Numbered from the stretch's first letter, positions 16,552 through 25,110 are shown. The stretch: DNA of 64,000 bases from Vibrio cholerae (GCA_009728235.1 WNZI01000006.1:56963-120962), one strand, 5' to 3'. Numbers and translations: made by a program. Notes: generated from the sequence alone by a model not told the origin.

Positions 16552-17021
16552 TCCTCCTCGCCCAGCTCGCAGTGATCCTGGCCCTCCTGTGCGTCGCCGT
16601 CGTCTACGGCACCGACGTGTTCTGCGCGCTGGTCCAGCGACCCGCGCTCGCGCGGGTCGACGACGTCGCACTCACCGCGGTGATGGGCAACGTCCATCAC
16701 TACGGCGATCGGCGGATGCCCGTGCCGGGGGCCGTCGGCCTCGTCGCCTCCGCAGCAGCAGCCGTTCTCGCCGCGATTGCCGGGGGCACCGGAGCGGCCA
16801 TCACCGCAGGCTCGGCGACATTGCTCCTCATCAGCTGGACGGTGGTCTACGCCCGGATCAGCGCTCCGATCAACCGGACACTCACCGCTGCCTCCGACGA
16901 CCACCGGACCCCGGAGGACGCCCGTTCCCTGCAGAATTCCTGGGATCGTGTCATCGTGGTCCGCGCGGCCCTGCAAGGCCTGGCCGTTCTCGCGCTCGGC
17001 ATCACCCTCATCCTCACGTGA
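16548..17021 (+). CDS. DUF1772-like membrane protein
   Basis: A 157-residue integral membrane protein with about four hydrophobic segments, and the pattern YGTDVFCALVQRPAL near residue 20, as in DUF1772/anthrone-oxygenase-like proteins. Its ATG overlaps the SnoaL stop (ATGA), so the two are coupled. Pairing with a SnoaL protein under TetR control suggests a response to or modification of an aromatic or hydrophobic compound. Function is inferred from context only. Confidence 0.72.
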   Translation: MILLAQLAVILALLCVAVVYGTDVFCALVQRPALARVDDVALTAVMGNVHHYGDRRMPVPGAVGLVASAAAAVLAAIAGGTGAAITAGSATLLLISWTVVYARISAPINRTLTAASDDHRTPEDARSLQNSWDRVIVVRAALQGLAVLALGITLILT

Positions 17022-17270
17022 CCAGACAGCAGGGAAGGGTCACGTGCTGCAGAAGTTCTCTGAGAACCGAGGGGCCGGCGGCGATGCAGGACGGCGGGCA
17101 GGGTCAGGACACTTCTTCGCCGCGTGACGCAGATCGAGCGGAGGTGCTGCTCCGATATGCCTGGGGGATTTCGGCTTCCGATCGAAGTCCGACCGGAGTC
17201 CGAATGGAGCAATGACGGGGTTGGCTGCAATGAGGGGGCACAGGTTCGAGTAGACGAACCAAAAGACGAA
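17022..17270. other. Intergenic region with a short hairpin
   Basis: No supportable gene. A small hairpin (GGTTCG, six-base loop, CGAACC) occurs near 17243-17260, just before the strong bidirectional terminator. A 70-residue open frame covering 17124-17336 has no recognisable features and runs through the terminator, so it is not annotated. Confidence 0.5.
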
Positions 17271-17306
17271 GGAAGGGTTCGAAGGTTGATTCCTTCGAAC
17301 CCTTCC
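17271..17306. terminator. Strong hairpin terminator, probably bidirectional
   Basis: A perfect 15-base stem (17271-17285 with 17292-17306) encloses a 6-base loop. It lies 27 bases past the stop of the minus-strand secreted protein gene; on that strand the stem is followed by TTCGTCTTTTGG, a moderate T-rich tail. It also sits downstream of the DUF1772 gene. Confidence 0.75.
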
Positions 17307-17332
17307 GCTTTACTTTCCTGCGTATTCGACGG

Positions 17333-17971
17333 CTAGATGTACAGCCAGATAACACCACCCACGCAACTAATTGCGCCGGCGATGCCGATGCGTCGAATCA
17401 CGAACTTCACAGCGTTCACGGGATTCGCCAGATAACGAACCAGGGCCTCGAACCCCATGCCTCCTGCGCCACCGAATCCCAGGCACGCGCCGATGATGCG
17501 CTTCACCTCCGGATGGAGAAGTGCTTGAGTACTCGCCGTCGAGTCCTTCTTGATAGTGACAAGAGTGGATGAGCTGAGCTGGGAGACGGCAGCGCCTCTC
17601 GCATTCACCTCGTAGATCGAGCCGTCGTCGAGATAGCGTATAGCCTGAGTCGCGTCATTGAGAGGAGCTCTGCCGGCCGCGAGGAGGCTGGAATTGATCG
17701 TCTCCCTGGTTGATGCGGTCAAGAGCTCTGAAGCGCCGGCTCCGAGGCCTGACCCGAGGCTCGTCTCTACAGCTGTTGTCCCAGAGGCTTCGCACTCGTC
17801 GAAACCAGGGGCCTGCGATGGCGTGCTTACGGTCGAAGCACGCACAACCTGAGTGGCCGAAGCCGTGGCATCCGGACTCGCCGATGCGGCTGGCATCACA
17901 GTCAGCGTGGACGCAAGGACGACCAGTCCGCACGTCACGCTGGTTGACCTAATAAACCGTGTCTTTCCCAT
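17333..17971 (-). CDS. Secreted protein with bacteriocin-like hydrophobic C-terminus
   Basis: A 212-residue protein with a classical signal peptide (basic MGKTRFIRS, hydrophobic core, cleavage likely after ASA near residue 31). A Ser/Thr-rich middle section follows. The last ~55 residues are hydrophobic and glycine-rich with two cysteines: IIGACLGFGGAGGMGF, a short amphipathic stretch with NAVKFVIRR, then AISCVGGVIWLYI. This layout recalls SdpC-type or other precursors from which a membrane-active peptide is released, but I cannot claim homology. A good ribosome-binding site (GGGGGA) precedes the ATG. The upstream membrane-protein gene overlaps it. Lower GC than the neighbours suggests transfer. 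Confidence 0.65.
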   Translation of the reverse strand: MGKTRFIRSTSVTCGLVVLASTLTVMPAASASPDATASATQVVRASTVSTPSQAPGFDECEASGTTAVETSLGSGLGAGASELLTASTRETINSSLLAAGRAPLNDATQAIRYLDDGSIYEVNARGAAVSQLSSSTLVTIKKDSTASTQALLHPEVKRIIGACLGFGGAGGMGFEALVRYLANPVNAVKFVIRRIGIAGAISCVGGVIWLYI

Positions 17972-18260
17972 TTCTGTCCCCCATGTTGTTTCGGAATCTA
18001 ACTACGCTTCTTTCAGTCACTGCTATGCCGGCAACGAAAATGAAGACGGCGAGGTAAAGGGGAACGAAACCCCCGAACCCGTCCGCGTTCGGCATTCTCG
18101 CATTCGCGAGCAAGAATGCTGAAATCGCAATTGCCACCCAGACGGAAACCCATGTGTACTTTGCAGTTTTGCCTGCACCGTTCCACATGGGAATTTTGTT
18201 ATCCGTCTCGGCCGTCGATTCATCGGCCGTGATGCCGAGCCAAGCATCTACTTTCCCCAT
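17949..18260 (-). CDS. Small two-span membrane protein, partner of the secreted protein
   Basis: About 103 residues from the ATG at 18260; a GTG at 18272 is the alternative start. The N-terminal ~35 residues are hydrophilic and acidic. Two transmembrane helices follow (YTWVSVWVAIAISAFLLANA and FVPLYLAVFIFVAGIAV), then a basic tail (VVRFRNNMGDRNGK). It is the first gene of a two-gene minus-strand operon and overlaps the secreted-protein gene by 23 bases. If that gene encodes an antimicrobial precursor, this could be the immunity or export partner. No family recognised. Confidence 0.6.
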   Translation of the reverse strand: MGKVDAWLGITADESTAETDNKIPMWNGAGKTAKYTWVSVWVAIAISAFLLANARMPNADGFGGFVPLYLAVFIFVAGIAVTERSVVRFRNNMGDRNGKDTVY

Positions 18261-18459
18261 ACTGCGGATCACCCCAGTTCATTCCGTTCCGGGCCTACAT
18301 TGCTCGAGAACCGAGGTCCTCGAGGGATTTAGGATGCCAGACGAGGCACTGCGAAGGAACACTGCACAATGCTCGGTGGCTAGAAACTTACTGGGATCTT
18401 CCCCGTCATGAAGTTCCGGGTTATCGTTCGGATCTTGGTGTCGCAGGTGCCCGATCGTT
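18261..18459. other. AT-richer intergenic region
   Basis: No gene supported. The region should hold the promoter of the minus-strand membrane/secreted pair. Its base composition, like that of the pair, is less GC-rich than the surrounding chromosome. Confidence 0.45.
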
Positions 18460-18758
18460 ATCGACGTCGGGTGGTTGCCGTAACTGAAGTTCCGCGACAG
18501 CGACGGAAACAGCCGGCAGCCTGACCACGATGGCGTCCCTAGCAGGATCATGACCTAAGCGCTCCAGGACTCCTCCAGGGCGTGGTCGAAGCGGCGGCGC
18601 GCCTGCTCGGTCGGTGGCATCTTCTCGGCCGCCCACTCGAGGATCACCTCGACCGCACCTGGCCCCTCCCGATGCCACCGGCATCCCTCATCGGCGTCGA
18701 TTACCTCTTCGAACCCGACGTCCTCGTCGAAGTGGAGGCGACCACCATTCTCGACTGA
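18460..18758 (+). pseudogene. Decayed RidA (YjgF/UK114) family remnant
   Basis: The frame ending at the TGA 18756-18758 encodes VVEAAARLLGRW, a short gap, then PPASLIGVDYLFEPDVLVEVEA, a good match to the C-terminal beta strands of RidA-family deaminases. Upstream, in-frame stops at about 18522 and 18537 and weak similarity scattered over other frames (for example RRVVAV then GN) show that the N-terminal half is broken by several indels. No usable start is present. It is more damaged than the single-base splits elsewhere and may be a true pseudogene. Confidence 0.42.
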
Positions 18759-18799
18759 CGGCCTTGCGTCACATGCCGCGCTGGAGAACAGTGGACCAG

Positions 18800-19326
18800 A
18801 TGCAATCCTCCGTCCTCTTCATCAGCGGCCGGTCCGGCGTCGGCAAGTCGACCGCCGCGCTGGCTCTCCATGAACAGCTGATCGAGCACGACATCCGGCA
18901 CGCCGTGATCGAAGGCGACTACCTCGACCTGGCCCACCCCGCCCCGCACCTGGCCTTCCCCGACGCGAACCTCGCGGAGCACAACCTCGCCGCCATGTGG
19001 TCCGCCTACCGGGCGCTCGGCTACCACCGGCTCATCTATACGAACACCGCAGCCGTCCTCACGCTGCCCAGCCTCACCGCCGCGATGGGCGACAGCCCGT
19101 TCGTCACTGCCGTTCTGCTGCGCAGCAGCGACGCATGCACCCGCCCGCGGTTGGAGCGCGCAACCACGGAGCCGTGGACCCCGCCCTCCTCGACCGCAGT
19201 GCTGCCACCGCACAGCGGCTCGACGACGAAGCCCCGACCTCCGTCCACCGGATCGATACCGACAACCTCGGCCCTGCAGCGGTCGCGGCCCGACTGTTCG
19301 AGCTCACCGGGTGGGGGAGGGACTGA
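18800..19326 (+). CDS. P-loop kinase/AAA-type ATPase (frameshifted)
   Basis: About 175 residues beginning MQSSVLFISGRSGVGKST, with the Walker A loop GRSGVGKST at residues 10-18, then EGDYLDLAHP, as in small gluconate/adenylate-kinase-like enzymes. Near 19141-19165 the frame changes; the remainder continues in the next frame as HGAVDPALLDRSAATAQRLDD and ends AARLFELTGWGRD. A one-base loss joins them. The protein probably phosphorylates a small molecule; the substrate is unknown. Confidence 0.68.
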
Positions 19327-19391
19327 GTGCCCATGCGCCCTGCGTGCTCCAGCGCCCCGCGGAGTCGGGCTTTCGTGGCAGAGTGACGGGC

Positions 19392-20006
19392 ATGCTCTCG
19401 ACGCCCCCTTTCGTCCTGTCCGACGTTGGTGAGGTCAAGCGCCTCATCCGGGAGAATCCGTGGGTGACTCTCGTGTCCTCACCGGCGGGCGGCATGGTGG
19501 CGTCCCACTACCCGGTGATCCTCGAGGAGACGGCGGAGAACACCATCAGCATCGTCAGTCATGTCGGTCGCCCGGACGAGCAGCTGCACGAACTCGGCGA
19601 CCACGAGGTGCTGCTGATCGTGCAGGGACCACACGGTTACGTCTCACCCGGCTGGTACCCGAGTGACCAGATCATCCCGACGTGGAACCACGTCACCGCG
19701 CACCTGTACGGCACGCCGGAGATCCTGTCCGACGAGGAGAACGTCCGGGTGCTGGGGGAGCTGGTCGACTCCTTCGAACACGTCATGCCGGAGCCCAGCT
19801 CCCTGACCCTCGACCTCGAGGCATCGCGCCGGGTGGCACGGGGCACCGTGGGCATCCGCCTGACCGTGACACGCTTCGACGCGAGGCTGAAACTCAGCCA
19901 GGACAAGGCTCCCGCAGTGACGGAGCGGATCGTCGATCAGCTCGAGCACGGGGAGCACTACCCGAACCCTGCCCTCGCGCGGGAGATGCGGCGCGTCCAG
20001 CGATGA
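19392..20006 (+). CDS. PaiB-like FMN-binding protein
   Basis: A 204-residue protein of the PaiB family (FMN-binding split-barrel, once called a negative transcriptional regulator). Typical segments are IRENPWVTLVSS, SHYPVILEE, SHVGRPDEQ and the late HGYVSPGWYPS followed by PTWNHVTAHLYG. The ATG at 19392 starts at the family N-terminus. The stop overlaps the start of the following amidohydrolase (ATGA). It probably acts as a flavin-dependent oxidoreductase or flavin/heme-binding protein; a regulatory role is not shown. Confidence 0.87.
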   Translation: MLSTPPFVLSDVGEVKRLIRENPWVTLVSSPAGGMVASHYPVILEETAENTISIVSHVGRPDEQLHELGDHEVLLIVQGPHGYVSPGWYPSDQIIPTWNHVTAHLYGTPEILSDEENVRVLGELVDSFEHVMPEPSSLTLDLEASRRVARGTVGIRLTVTRFDARLKLSQDKAPAVTERIVDQLEHGEHYPNPALAREMRRVQR

Positions 20007-21514
20007 GCAGCGCGATGGGTGGTGTCCTGCTCCGTTCCGCGCGACTCGTCGGGACCGCGGGGGAGCCGCTCGACCTCCTCGTCGAGGACTGCATCATCAC
20101 GGCCATTGGCGCAGCCATCGTTCCCGGGGCGGCCCGGGTCGTGGAGGTCGGCGGACGCTGGGTGTCACCGGGCCTGTGGGACTCGCACGTGCACATGGAC
20201 CAGTGGGCGCTGATGAGACAGCGCCTCGACCTGGCGCCGGCGACGTCGGCCGCCGCTGCCGCGTCCTTCGTGCGGGAGCGGCTCCGCTCCTCACCGCCCG
20301 AACCCGGGCAGCCCCTGGTCGGCTACGGGTTCCAGGACGGACTGTGGCCGGATGCGCCGACCGCAGAGCTGCTCGACGCTATCAGCGCTGACGTGCCCGT
20401 CGTGCTGGTGAGCAAGGACCTCCACGCGGCGTGGCTCAACACGCGCGCCCTCGCCCAGCACGGCGCCGCCGACCATCCCACCGGTCTGCTTCGCGAACAG
20501 GCAGCCTTCGACGTCAACACGCGCATCAGCGCTGTCCCGGACGAGCAGCTCGACCGCTGGGTGGCCGCTGCGGTCGAGGCCGCGGCTGCGCGGGGCGTGG
20601 TCGGCGTCGTCGACCTCGAGATGACCCTCTCCATCGACCGCTGGGCCCACCGGGTCGCCGCCGGCACGCGCGGCCTGCGGGTGCGGACGGGTGTCTACCC
20701 CCAGGATCTCGATGCCGTCATCGCGCGGGGCCTGCGCACGGGTGACGTGATCGAGGGCACCGACGGCCTCGTCACCATGGGGCCGTTCAAGATCATCACG
20801 GACGGCTCGCTGAACACCCGCACCGCGTTCTGCCATGACCCCTACCCCGGACTCGAGCGGGAGGACGGCCGTGGAATCTCCACCGTGAACGGGCCCGAGC
20901 TCACCGACTATCTGCGCCGGGCGTCGTCGGCCGGTCTGGTGCCCGCAGTCCACGCGATCGGGGACGCCGCGAACTCCCTCGCGCTCGACGCGTTCGAGGC
21001 AGTGGGTTGCGGTGGCAGCATCGAGCACGCGCAGCTCGTGCACGCGGACGACGTCGGGCGGTTCGCGCGGCTCGGCGTCACGGCCAGCGTCCAGCCCGAG
21101 CACGCAATGGACGATCGCGATGTGGCCGACCGCTACTGGCACGGGCGCACGCACCGGGCCTTCGCCTTCGCGAGCCTGGTGGCGGCGGGTGCGACGATCA
21201 CCCTCGGCTCGGACGCTCCCGTCGCGCCGCTCGATCCGTGGGTCTCGATGGCCGCCGCCGTCTCCCGTGCGCGCGACGGGCGGGATGCGTGGCACCCGGA
21301 GCAACGCCTGCTGGCCTCGGTGGCCCTCGCGGCCTCGACCGACGGGCGCACCACGCTCCGAACCGGATCGCTCGCCGACCTCGTGATCAGCGAGCTGAAT
21401 CCGCTCGACGCCGACGACGCCCGGCTGCGCGACATGCGGGTCTCGGCGACGATGCTCGGCGGTCGCTGGACGCACTTCACCCTCGACGAGGACGGCGGAA
21501 CCATTTCAGCGTAG
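20003..21514 (+). CDS. YtcJ-like amidohydrolase
   Basis: A 503-residue metal-dependent hydrolase of the amidohydrolase superfamily, amidohydro_3/YtcJ type. Metal-site motifs visible are SHVHMDQW near residue 60, IGDAAN preceded by HA, EHAQL and GSDAPVAPLDPW. Length matches the family. It is translationally coupled to the PaiB-like gene by a four-base overlap. Relatives hydrolyse N-substituted formamides or other amides; no specific substrate can be named. Confidence 0.87.
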   Translation: MSSAMGGVLLRSARLVGTAGEPLDLLVEDCIITAIGAAIVPGAARVVEVGGRWVSPGLWDSHVHMDQWALMRQRLDLAPATSAAAAASFVRERLRSSPPEPGQPLVGYGFQDGLWPDAPTAELLDAISADVPVVLVSKDLHAAWLNTRALAQHGAADHPTGLLREQAAFDVNTRISAVPDEQLDRWVAAAVEAAAARGVVGVVDLEMTLSIDRWAHRVAAGTRGLRVRTGVYPQDLDAVIARGLRTGDVIEGTDGLVTMGPFKIITDGSLNTRTAFCHDPYPGLEREDGRGISTVNGPELTDYLRRASSAGLVPAVHAIGDAANSLALDAFEAVGCGGSIEHAQLVHADDVGRFARLGVTASVQPEHAMDDRDVADRYWHGRTHRAFAFASLVAAGATITLGSDAPVAPLDPWVSMAAAVSRARDGRDAWHPEQRLLASVALAASTDGRTTLRTGSLADLVISELNPLDADDARLRDMRVSATMLGGRWTHFTLDEDGGTISA

Positions 21515-21550
21515 AGGTCTGCGCCCGGCGGACCTCCCGGGTGCGGCAAG

Positions 21551-22411
21551 ATGGAGAGCATGGACCGGGCCGCAGAGATCTCCGCTTTCCTGCGCTCGCG
21601 ACGCGCACGGCTTTCGCCGACCGAGCTCGGAGCGCCCTTCGACGGCAGGGTGCGCCGCGTGCCCGGGCTCCGGCGCGAGGAAGTGGCCCGACTCGCCGGG
21701 ATGAGCCCCGACTACTACATGCGGATCGAGCAGGGCCGCGGTGGCGCCGTGTCGCTGGAGATCATCGACTCCATCGCCCTGGCCCTCCGCCTCGACACGG
21801 TGGAACGGAACCACCTGCTGAACCTCTGCGGCACTCCGTTGCCGCACCACACGCCCGGCCTGGAACCCCAGCGCGTGCGGCCCGGGCTGTACGACCTCCT
21901 CGCCGTGATGGAATCGGTGCCCGCCATCATCCTCGGACGCCGCACCGACGTGCTGGCCAGCAACCGGCTGGCGAGGGCCCTGATGACCGACTTCGAGGCG
22001 CTTCCGGCTCCGCACCGCAACTACGCCCGCTTCATCCTGCTGGACCCGAAGGCCCGCGAGCTCTACCAGGACTGGGAACAGGTCAGTGAGCAGACCACCG
22101 CCATGCTTCACCTCGACGTCGGACGCTTCCCCGAGGACCGCCAGCTCGCCGAGCTCATCGCGGACCTCCGCGAGGGCTGCCCGGAGTTCAGCCGGTTCTG
22201 GGACGGTCAGAACGTGCACGAGAAGGACCAGGGCGAGATCCGGTTCAACCACCCGGTGGGAGGTGAGTTCGTGCTCCACTACCAGACCCTCCTGGTCCCG
22301 GGAGAGGCGGACCAGAGCGTCTGCACCTACTACGGGGCTCCGGGATCCAGCAGTGAGGCGGCGCTCGCGCGACTGGCCGGGATGACGACGTCGTCCCCTG
22401 CTCCCGCCTGA
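21551..22411 (+). CDS. XRE-family regulator with MmyB-like ligand-binding domain
   Basis: A 286-residue regulator. Residues ~10-75 form a helix-turn-helix (VRRVPGLRREEVARLAGMSP then YYMRIEQGRG). The C-terminal ~190 residues match the MmyB-like domain common in actinobacteria (WEQVSEQTTAMLHLDVGRFP, FNHPVGGEFVLHYQTL). The ATG at 21551 was used; ATG 21560 is an alternative. It lies 37 bases after the amidohydrolase and upstream of hxlB on the same strand. Such regulators often control an adjacent dehydrogenase or SDR gene; here none is adjacent. Confidence 0.88.
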   Translation: MESMDRAAEISAFLRSRRARLSPTELGAPFDGRVRRVPGLRREEVARLAGMSPDYYMRIEQGRGGAVSLEIIDSIALALRLDTVERNHLLNLCGTPLPHHTPGLEPQRVRPGLYDLLAVMESVPAIILGRRTDVLASNRLARALMTDFEALPAPHRNYARFILLDPKARELYQDWEQVSEQTTAMLHLDVGRFPEDRQLAELIADLREGCPEFSRFWDGQNVHEKDQGEIRFNHPVGGEFVLHYQTLLVPGEADQSVCTYYGAPGSSSEAALARLAGMTTSSPAPA

Positions 22412-22555
22412 CCCTCCCGCCGCTGTGACGCGGACCACGTGCCAGGCTAGCCCTGCGCAAACTAGGTCCAGCGGGGTAGGTCTTGGGCGGTGGGCGGCCC
22501 CGGGGGAGTGATGGACTGGAGTCCGGACCAACCCCCACAGGCAGGAGCGCCACCC

Positions 22556-23131
22556 GTGACGAAAGCATCGGACACACCGTCGGTTCCAGCCAGCCTGACA
22601 CTGATCCAGGACGAGCTCGCCGGAGCAGCGGACGGCCTGCAGGAAGCCCAGCTCGCAGCGCTCGTCACCGAGATCCAGCAGGCCCGGCGCGTCTTCGTCA
22701 CCGGAGGAGGCCGCAGCGGCCTCGCCCTGCGGATGCACGCCATGCGCCTCATGCACCTCGGACTCACGGTGCACGTGGTGGGCGAGACGACGACGCCGGC
22801 CATCGAATCCGGTGACCTGCTGATCGTGGCCTCCGGGTCCGGGACAACGGCCGGAGCAGTCGCTGCGGCAGAGACCGCGGTCTCCGTGGGCTCCCGCGTG
22901 GTGGCACTGACCACCGATGGGGAGTCGACGCTCGCCGGACTGGCCTCCCGCGTGGTGGTCATCCCCGCCGCGCAGAAGACGGACCACGCAGGCACGGCCT
23001 CCCGCCAGTACTCGGGCAGCCTCTTCGAGCAGGCACTGCTCCTGGTGCTCGACGCCACGTTCCACACCCTCTGGAAGGTTGACGGCAGCCCCGCCGAAGA
23101 CCTCTGGCCCCGGCACGCCAACCTCGAATAG
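22556..23131 (+). CDS. hxlB: 6-phospho-3-hexuloisomerase
   Basis: About 191 residues from the GTG at 22556, which follows GCAGGAGCG. It is a single SIS-domain protein: RVFVTGGGRSGLALRMHAMR, GSGTTAGAVAAAE and the final LWPRHANLE, all typical of PHI enzymes of the ribulose monophosphate pathway. It isomerises 3-hexulose-6-phosphate to fructose-6-phosphate. It sits directly upstream of hxlA. Together the two enzymes fix formaldehyde and detoxify it. Confidence 0.92.
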   Translation: MTKASDTPSVPASLTLIQDELAGAADGLQEAQLAALVTEIQQARRVFVTGGGRSGLALRMHAMRLMHLGLTVHVVGETTTPAIESGDLLIVASGSGTTAGAVAAAETAVSVGSRVVALTTDGESTLAGLASRVVVIPAAQKTDHAGTASRQYSGSLFEQALLLVLDATFHTLWKVDGSPAEDLWPRHANLE

Positions 23132-23178
23132 CGCGCGCCACCCCTGATCCTCCACCCCCAGACAGCAAAGGAAACACC

Positions 23179-23802
23179 ATGAAACTGCAACTCGCCATGG
23201 ACGTTCTGACCGTCGAAGACGCCCTCGAGCTCTCCGGGAAGGTCGCCGAGTACGTCGACATCATCGAACTGGGCACACCGCTGGTCAAGAACGCCGGACT
23301 CTCCGCCGTCACCGCCATCAAGGAAGCCCACCCGGACAAGATCGTCTTCGCGGACCTGAAGACCATGGACGCCGGCGAGCTCGAAGCCGACATCGCCTTC
23401 AAGGCCGGAGCCGACCTCGTGACCGTGCTCGGCGTCGCCGACAACTCCACCATCGCCGGGGCCATCAAGGCCGGTAAGGCCCACGGCAAGGGCGTGGTCG
23501 TGGACCTCATCGGCGTCGAGGACAAGGCGGCACGCGCCAAGGAGGTCACCGACCTCGGTGCGGAGTTCGTCGAGTTCCACGCGGGGCTCGACGAGCAGGC
23601 CCAGGACGGCTACGACCTCAACACCCTGCTGACCGCAGGCAAGGAAGCCGGCGTGGCCTTCTCCGTCGCTGGAGGCGTGAAGCTCGCCACGGTCAAGGAC
23701 GTCCAGGCCTCGGGCGCCGACGTCGCCGTCGTCGGTGGTGGCATCTACAGCGCCGATGATCCCGCGCAGGCCGCAAAGGAACTGCGCGCAGCGATCAGCT
23801 GA
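23179..23802 (+). CDS. hxlA: 3-hexulose-6-phosphate synthase
   Basis: A 207-residue TIM-barrel enzyme of the orotidine-5'-phosphate decarboxylase superfamily. Motifs are MKLQLAMDVLTVEDAL, ELGTPLVKNAG, VFADLKTMDAGELE (the DxKxxD site) and AVVGGGIYSADDP at the phosphate end. It condenses ribulose-5-phosphate with formaldehyde. It follows hxlB by 47 bases with a clear AAAGGAAA ribosome-binding site, and a strong terminator ends the operon. Confidence 0.93.
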   Translation: MKLQLAMDVLTVEDALELSGKVAEYVDIIELGTPLVKNAGLSAVTAIKEAHPDKIVFADLKTMDAGELEADIAFKAGADLVTVLGVADNSTIAGAIKAGKAHGKGVVVDLIGVEDKAARAKEVTDLGAEFVEFHAGLDEQAQDGYDLNTLLTAGKEAGVAFSVAGGVKLATVKDVQASGADVAVVGGGIYSADDPAQAAKELRAAIS

Positions 23803-23820
23803 TCACCCTCAGCACGAAGG

Positions 23821-23850
23821 AACAGGCCGGCCCCTCGGGGCCGGCCTGTT
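23821..23850 (+). terminator. Terminator after hxlBA, convergent
   Basis: A perfect inverted repeat over 30 bases (AACAGGCCGGCC, CCTCGG loop region, GGCCGGCCTGTT) lies 18 bases after the hxlA stop and before the end of the convergent minus-strand gene, so it may serve both. Confidence 0.75.
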
Positions 23851-23866
23851 CCGTCTGTCGGGGCGC

Positions 23867-24994
23867 CTACTGGCGGACGCGTTCGAAGGGCGACGACGGT
23901 GCGCCCGTCCAGCGGTACAGGTCCAGGACGGCGGTCTGTTTGACGACGCCGCCCTCGACGATCCGGCCCTGCGTCGCGATGTAGAAGTAGCCGTTGCCGA
24001 GGGACTCGAGCCCGACGTCGGCGGTGAAGTTCCAGCCGCGGATGCCGGTCGGTGCGTGGTGGAGGCCCTGTTGGAGCAGGGGGAGCAGCAGCCCTTCCTC
24101 GCGGGTCTGCTGGCCCTCGATGACACCGCGCGTGGGACGCGATGATCCGTCGATGGCGTAGAGCGAGTAGTTGGGGAACTGCTCTTTCATCCCCTTGTAG
24201 ACGCCGAGCAGCCAGGTGTGGGTGAAGGCGTCGTAGTTCAGGTTCTGCACGCCGTACGTGGTGTTGCCCGTGTAGACGAAGTACTTGCCGCCGGGCGCCG
24301 AGGGTCCGCTGGTGTGCGGGGCGGTCTGGGTCAGTGGCTGCTCGTACTTCTTCCAGCGCGAGATGTCGTACTGCAGGATCACCTGGTGGTCGTTGTCGGC
24401 GCGCTCGGTGTTCGCGTAGATCCCGTACGCGACCGTGAGGAGCTGCTTGCCGTTCTTCCGGCCGAAGGCGGGGCCGAAGGAGACGCCGTCGATCCCGCTG
24501 CTGCCGTAGCGGTGGTCCGGGGTGTCGGCGATGTTGCCGTCGAACACCCCATTGCCGTCCATGTCCGCGGTGAAGTCCTGCACCACCTCGTCGAGGTAGA
24601 CGGCGGTGACGATCCCGTCCGTCTCGGCGTCCATGTCCATCCCGGTGATCAGGTCCACGTCGAAGATGGCGATGTAGAAGGACTCGGCGGCCTTGTACTC
24701 CAGCGACCCGTAGACGCGGCCGTCCTTCTCGTTGAAGTCGAGATCACCGAGGTGCCCGGTGAAGCCGGTCACCGTGCCGACGACGGTCCCGTCGAGGTCG
24801 GTCTTCACCAGCGTGGAGGTGAAGGAGTAGTAGACGAACTCGTTCTCGGTGTCGACGGCGATGCCTTGTACATGACCGGCGGGCCAGGCTCCGGCGTCGA
24901 TGGTGGCGGGGAAGTCCTCGACCGCGGGTTTCGCGGCGGCGGTGACCAGGACGGCGGACAGCAGGAGGGAGATGGCGCGGACGATTGCTTTCAC
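23867..24994 (-). CDS. Secreted protein of unknown function (beta-propeller-like)
   Basis: About 375 residues from the GTG at 24994, preceded by AGGAG. The N-terminus is a signal peptide (VKAIVRAISLLLSAVLVTAAA). The mature part contains repeated strand-rich segments (GHVQGIAVDTENEFVYYSFT, GHLGDLDFNEKDGRVYGSLE, IDGVSFGPAFGRKNGKQLL, TGIRGWNFTADVGLESLGNG) with several Asp/Asn-rich turns, suggesting a beta-propeller. No enzymatic motif is recognised. It is downstream of the LacI gene on the same strand but separated by a possible terminator. Confidence 0.75.
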   Translation of the reverse strand: MKAIVRAISLLLSAVLVTAAAKPAVEDFPATIDAGAWPAGHVQGIAVDTENEFVYYSFTSTLVKTDLDGTVVGTVTGFTGHLGDLDFNEKDGRVYGSLEYKAAESFYIAIFDVDLITGMDMDAETDGIVTAVYLDEVVQDFTADMDGNGVFDGNIADTPDHRYGSSGIDGVSFGPAFGRKNGKQLLTVAYGIYANTERADNDHQVILQYDISRWKKYEQPLTQTAPHTSGPSAPGGKYFVYTGNTTYGVQNLNYDAFTHTWLLGVYKGMKEQFPNYSLYAIDGSSRPTRGVIEGQQTREEGLLLPLLQQGLHHAPTGIRGWNFTADVGLESLGNGYFYIATQGRIVEGGVVKQTAVLDLYRWTGAPSSPFERVRQ

Positions 24995-25062
24995 GGAGGG
25001 CTCCTCGTCGGGCAGCGGTGGTGTTCCTTCCACGCTGTCGAGGGGGAGTCACGGGCGGGTGG

Positions 25063-25081
25063 CCTCCGCCGGGCGCGGAGG
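25063..25081 (-). terminator. Possible weak terminator after the LacI gene
   Basis: CCTCCGC, a five-base loop, GCGGAGG forms a perfect 7-base stem 30 bases past the LacI stop on the minus strand. It lacks a T tail and is short. Confidence 0.35.
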
Positions 25082-25110
25082 TGAACAGCCCGAAAAGGCT
25101 GAGGTGGCGG

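Noticed and set aside
17243..17260. Segment GGTTCGAGTAGACGAACC that resembles a tRNA T-arm
   Set aside because: No acceptor stem, anticodon arm or D arm can be built around it; it is better explained as a simple hairpin next to the terminator.
17124..17336. A 70-codon frame between the DUF1772 and secreted-protein genes
   Set aside because: It runs through a perfect terminator hairpin and has no family features or convincing ribosome-binding site.
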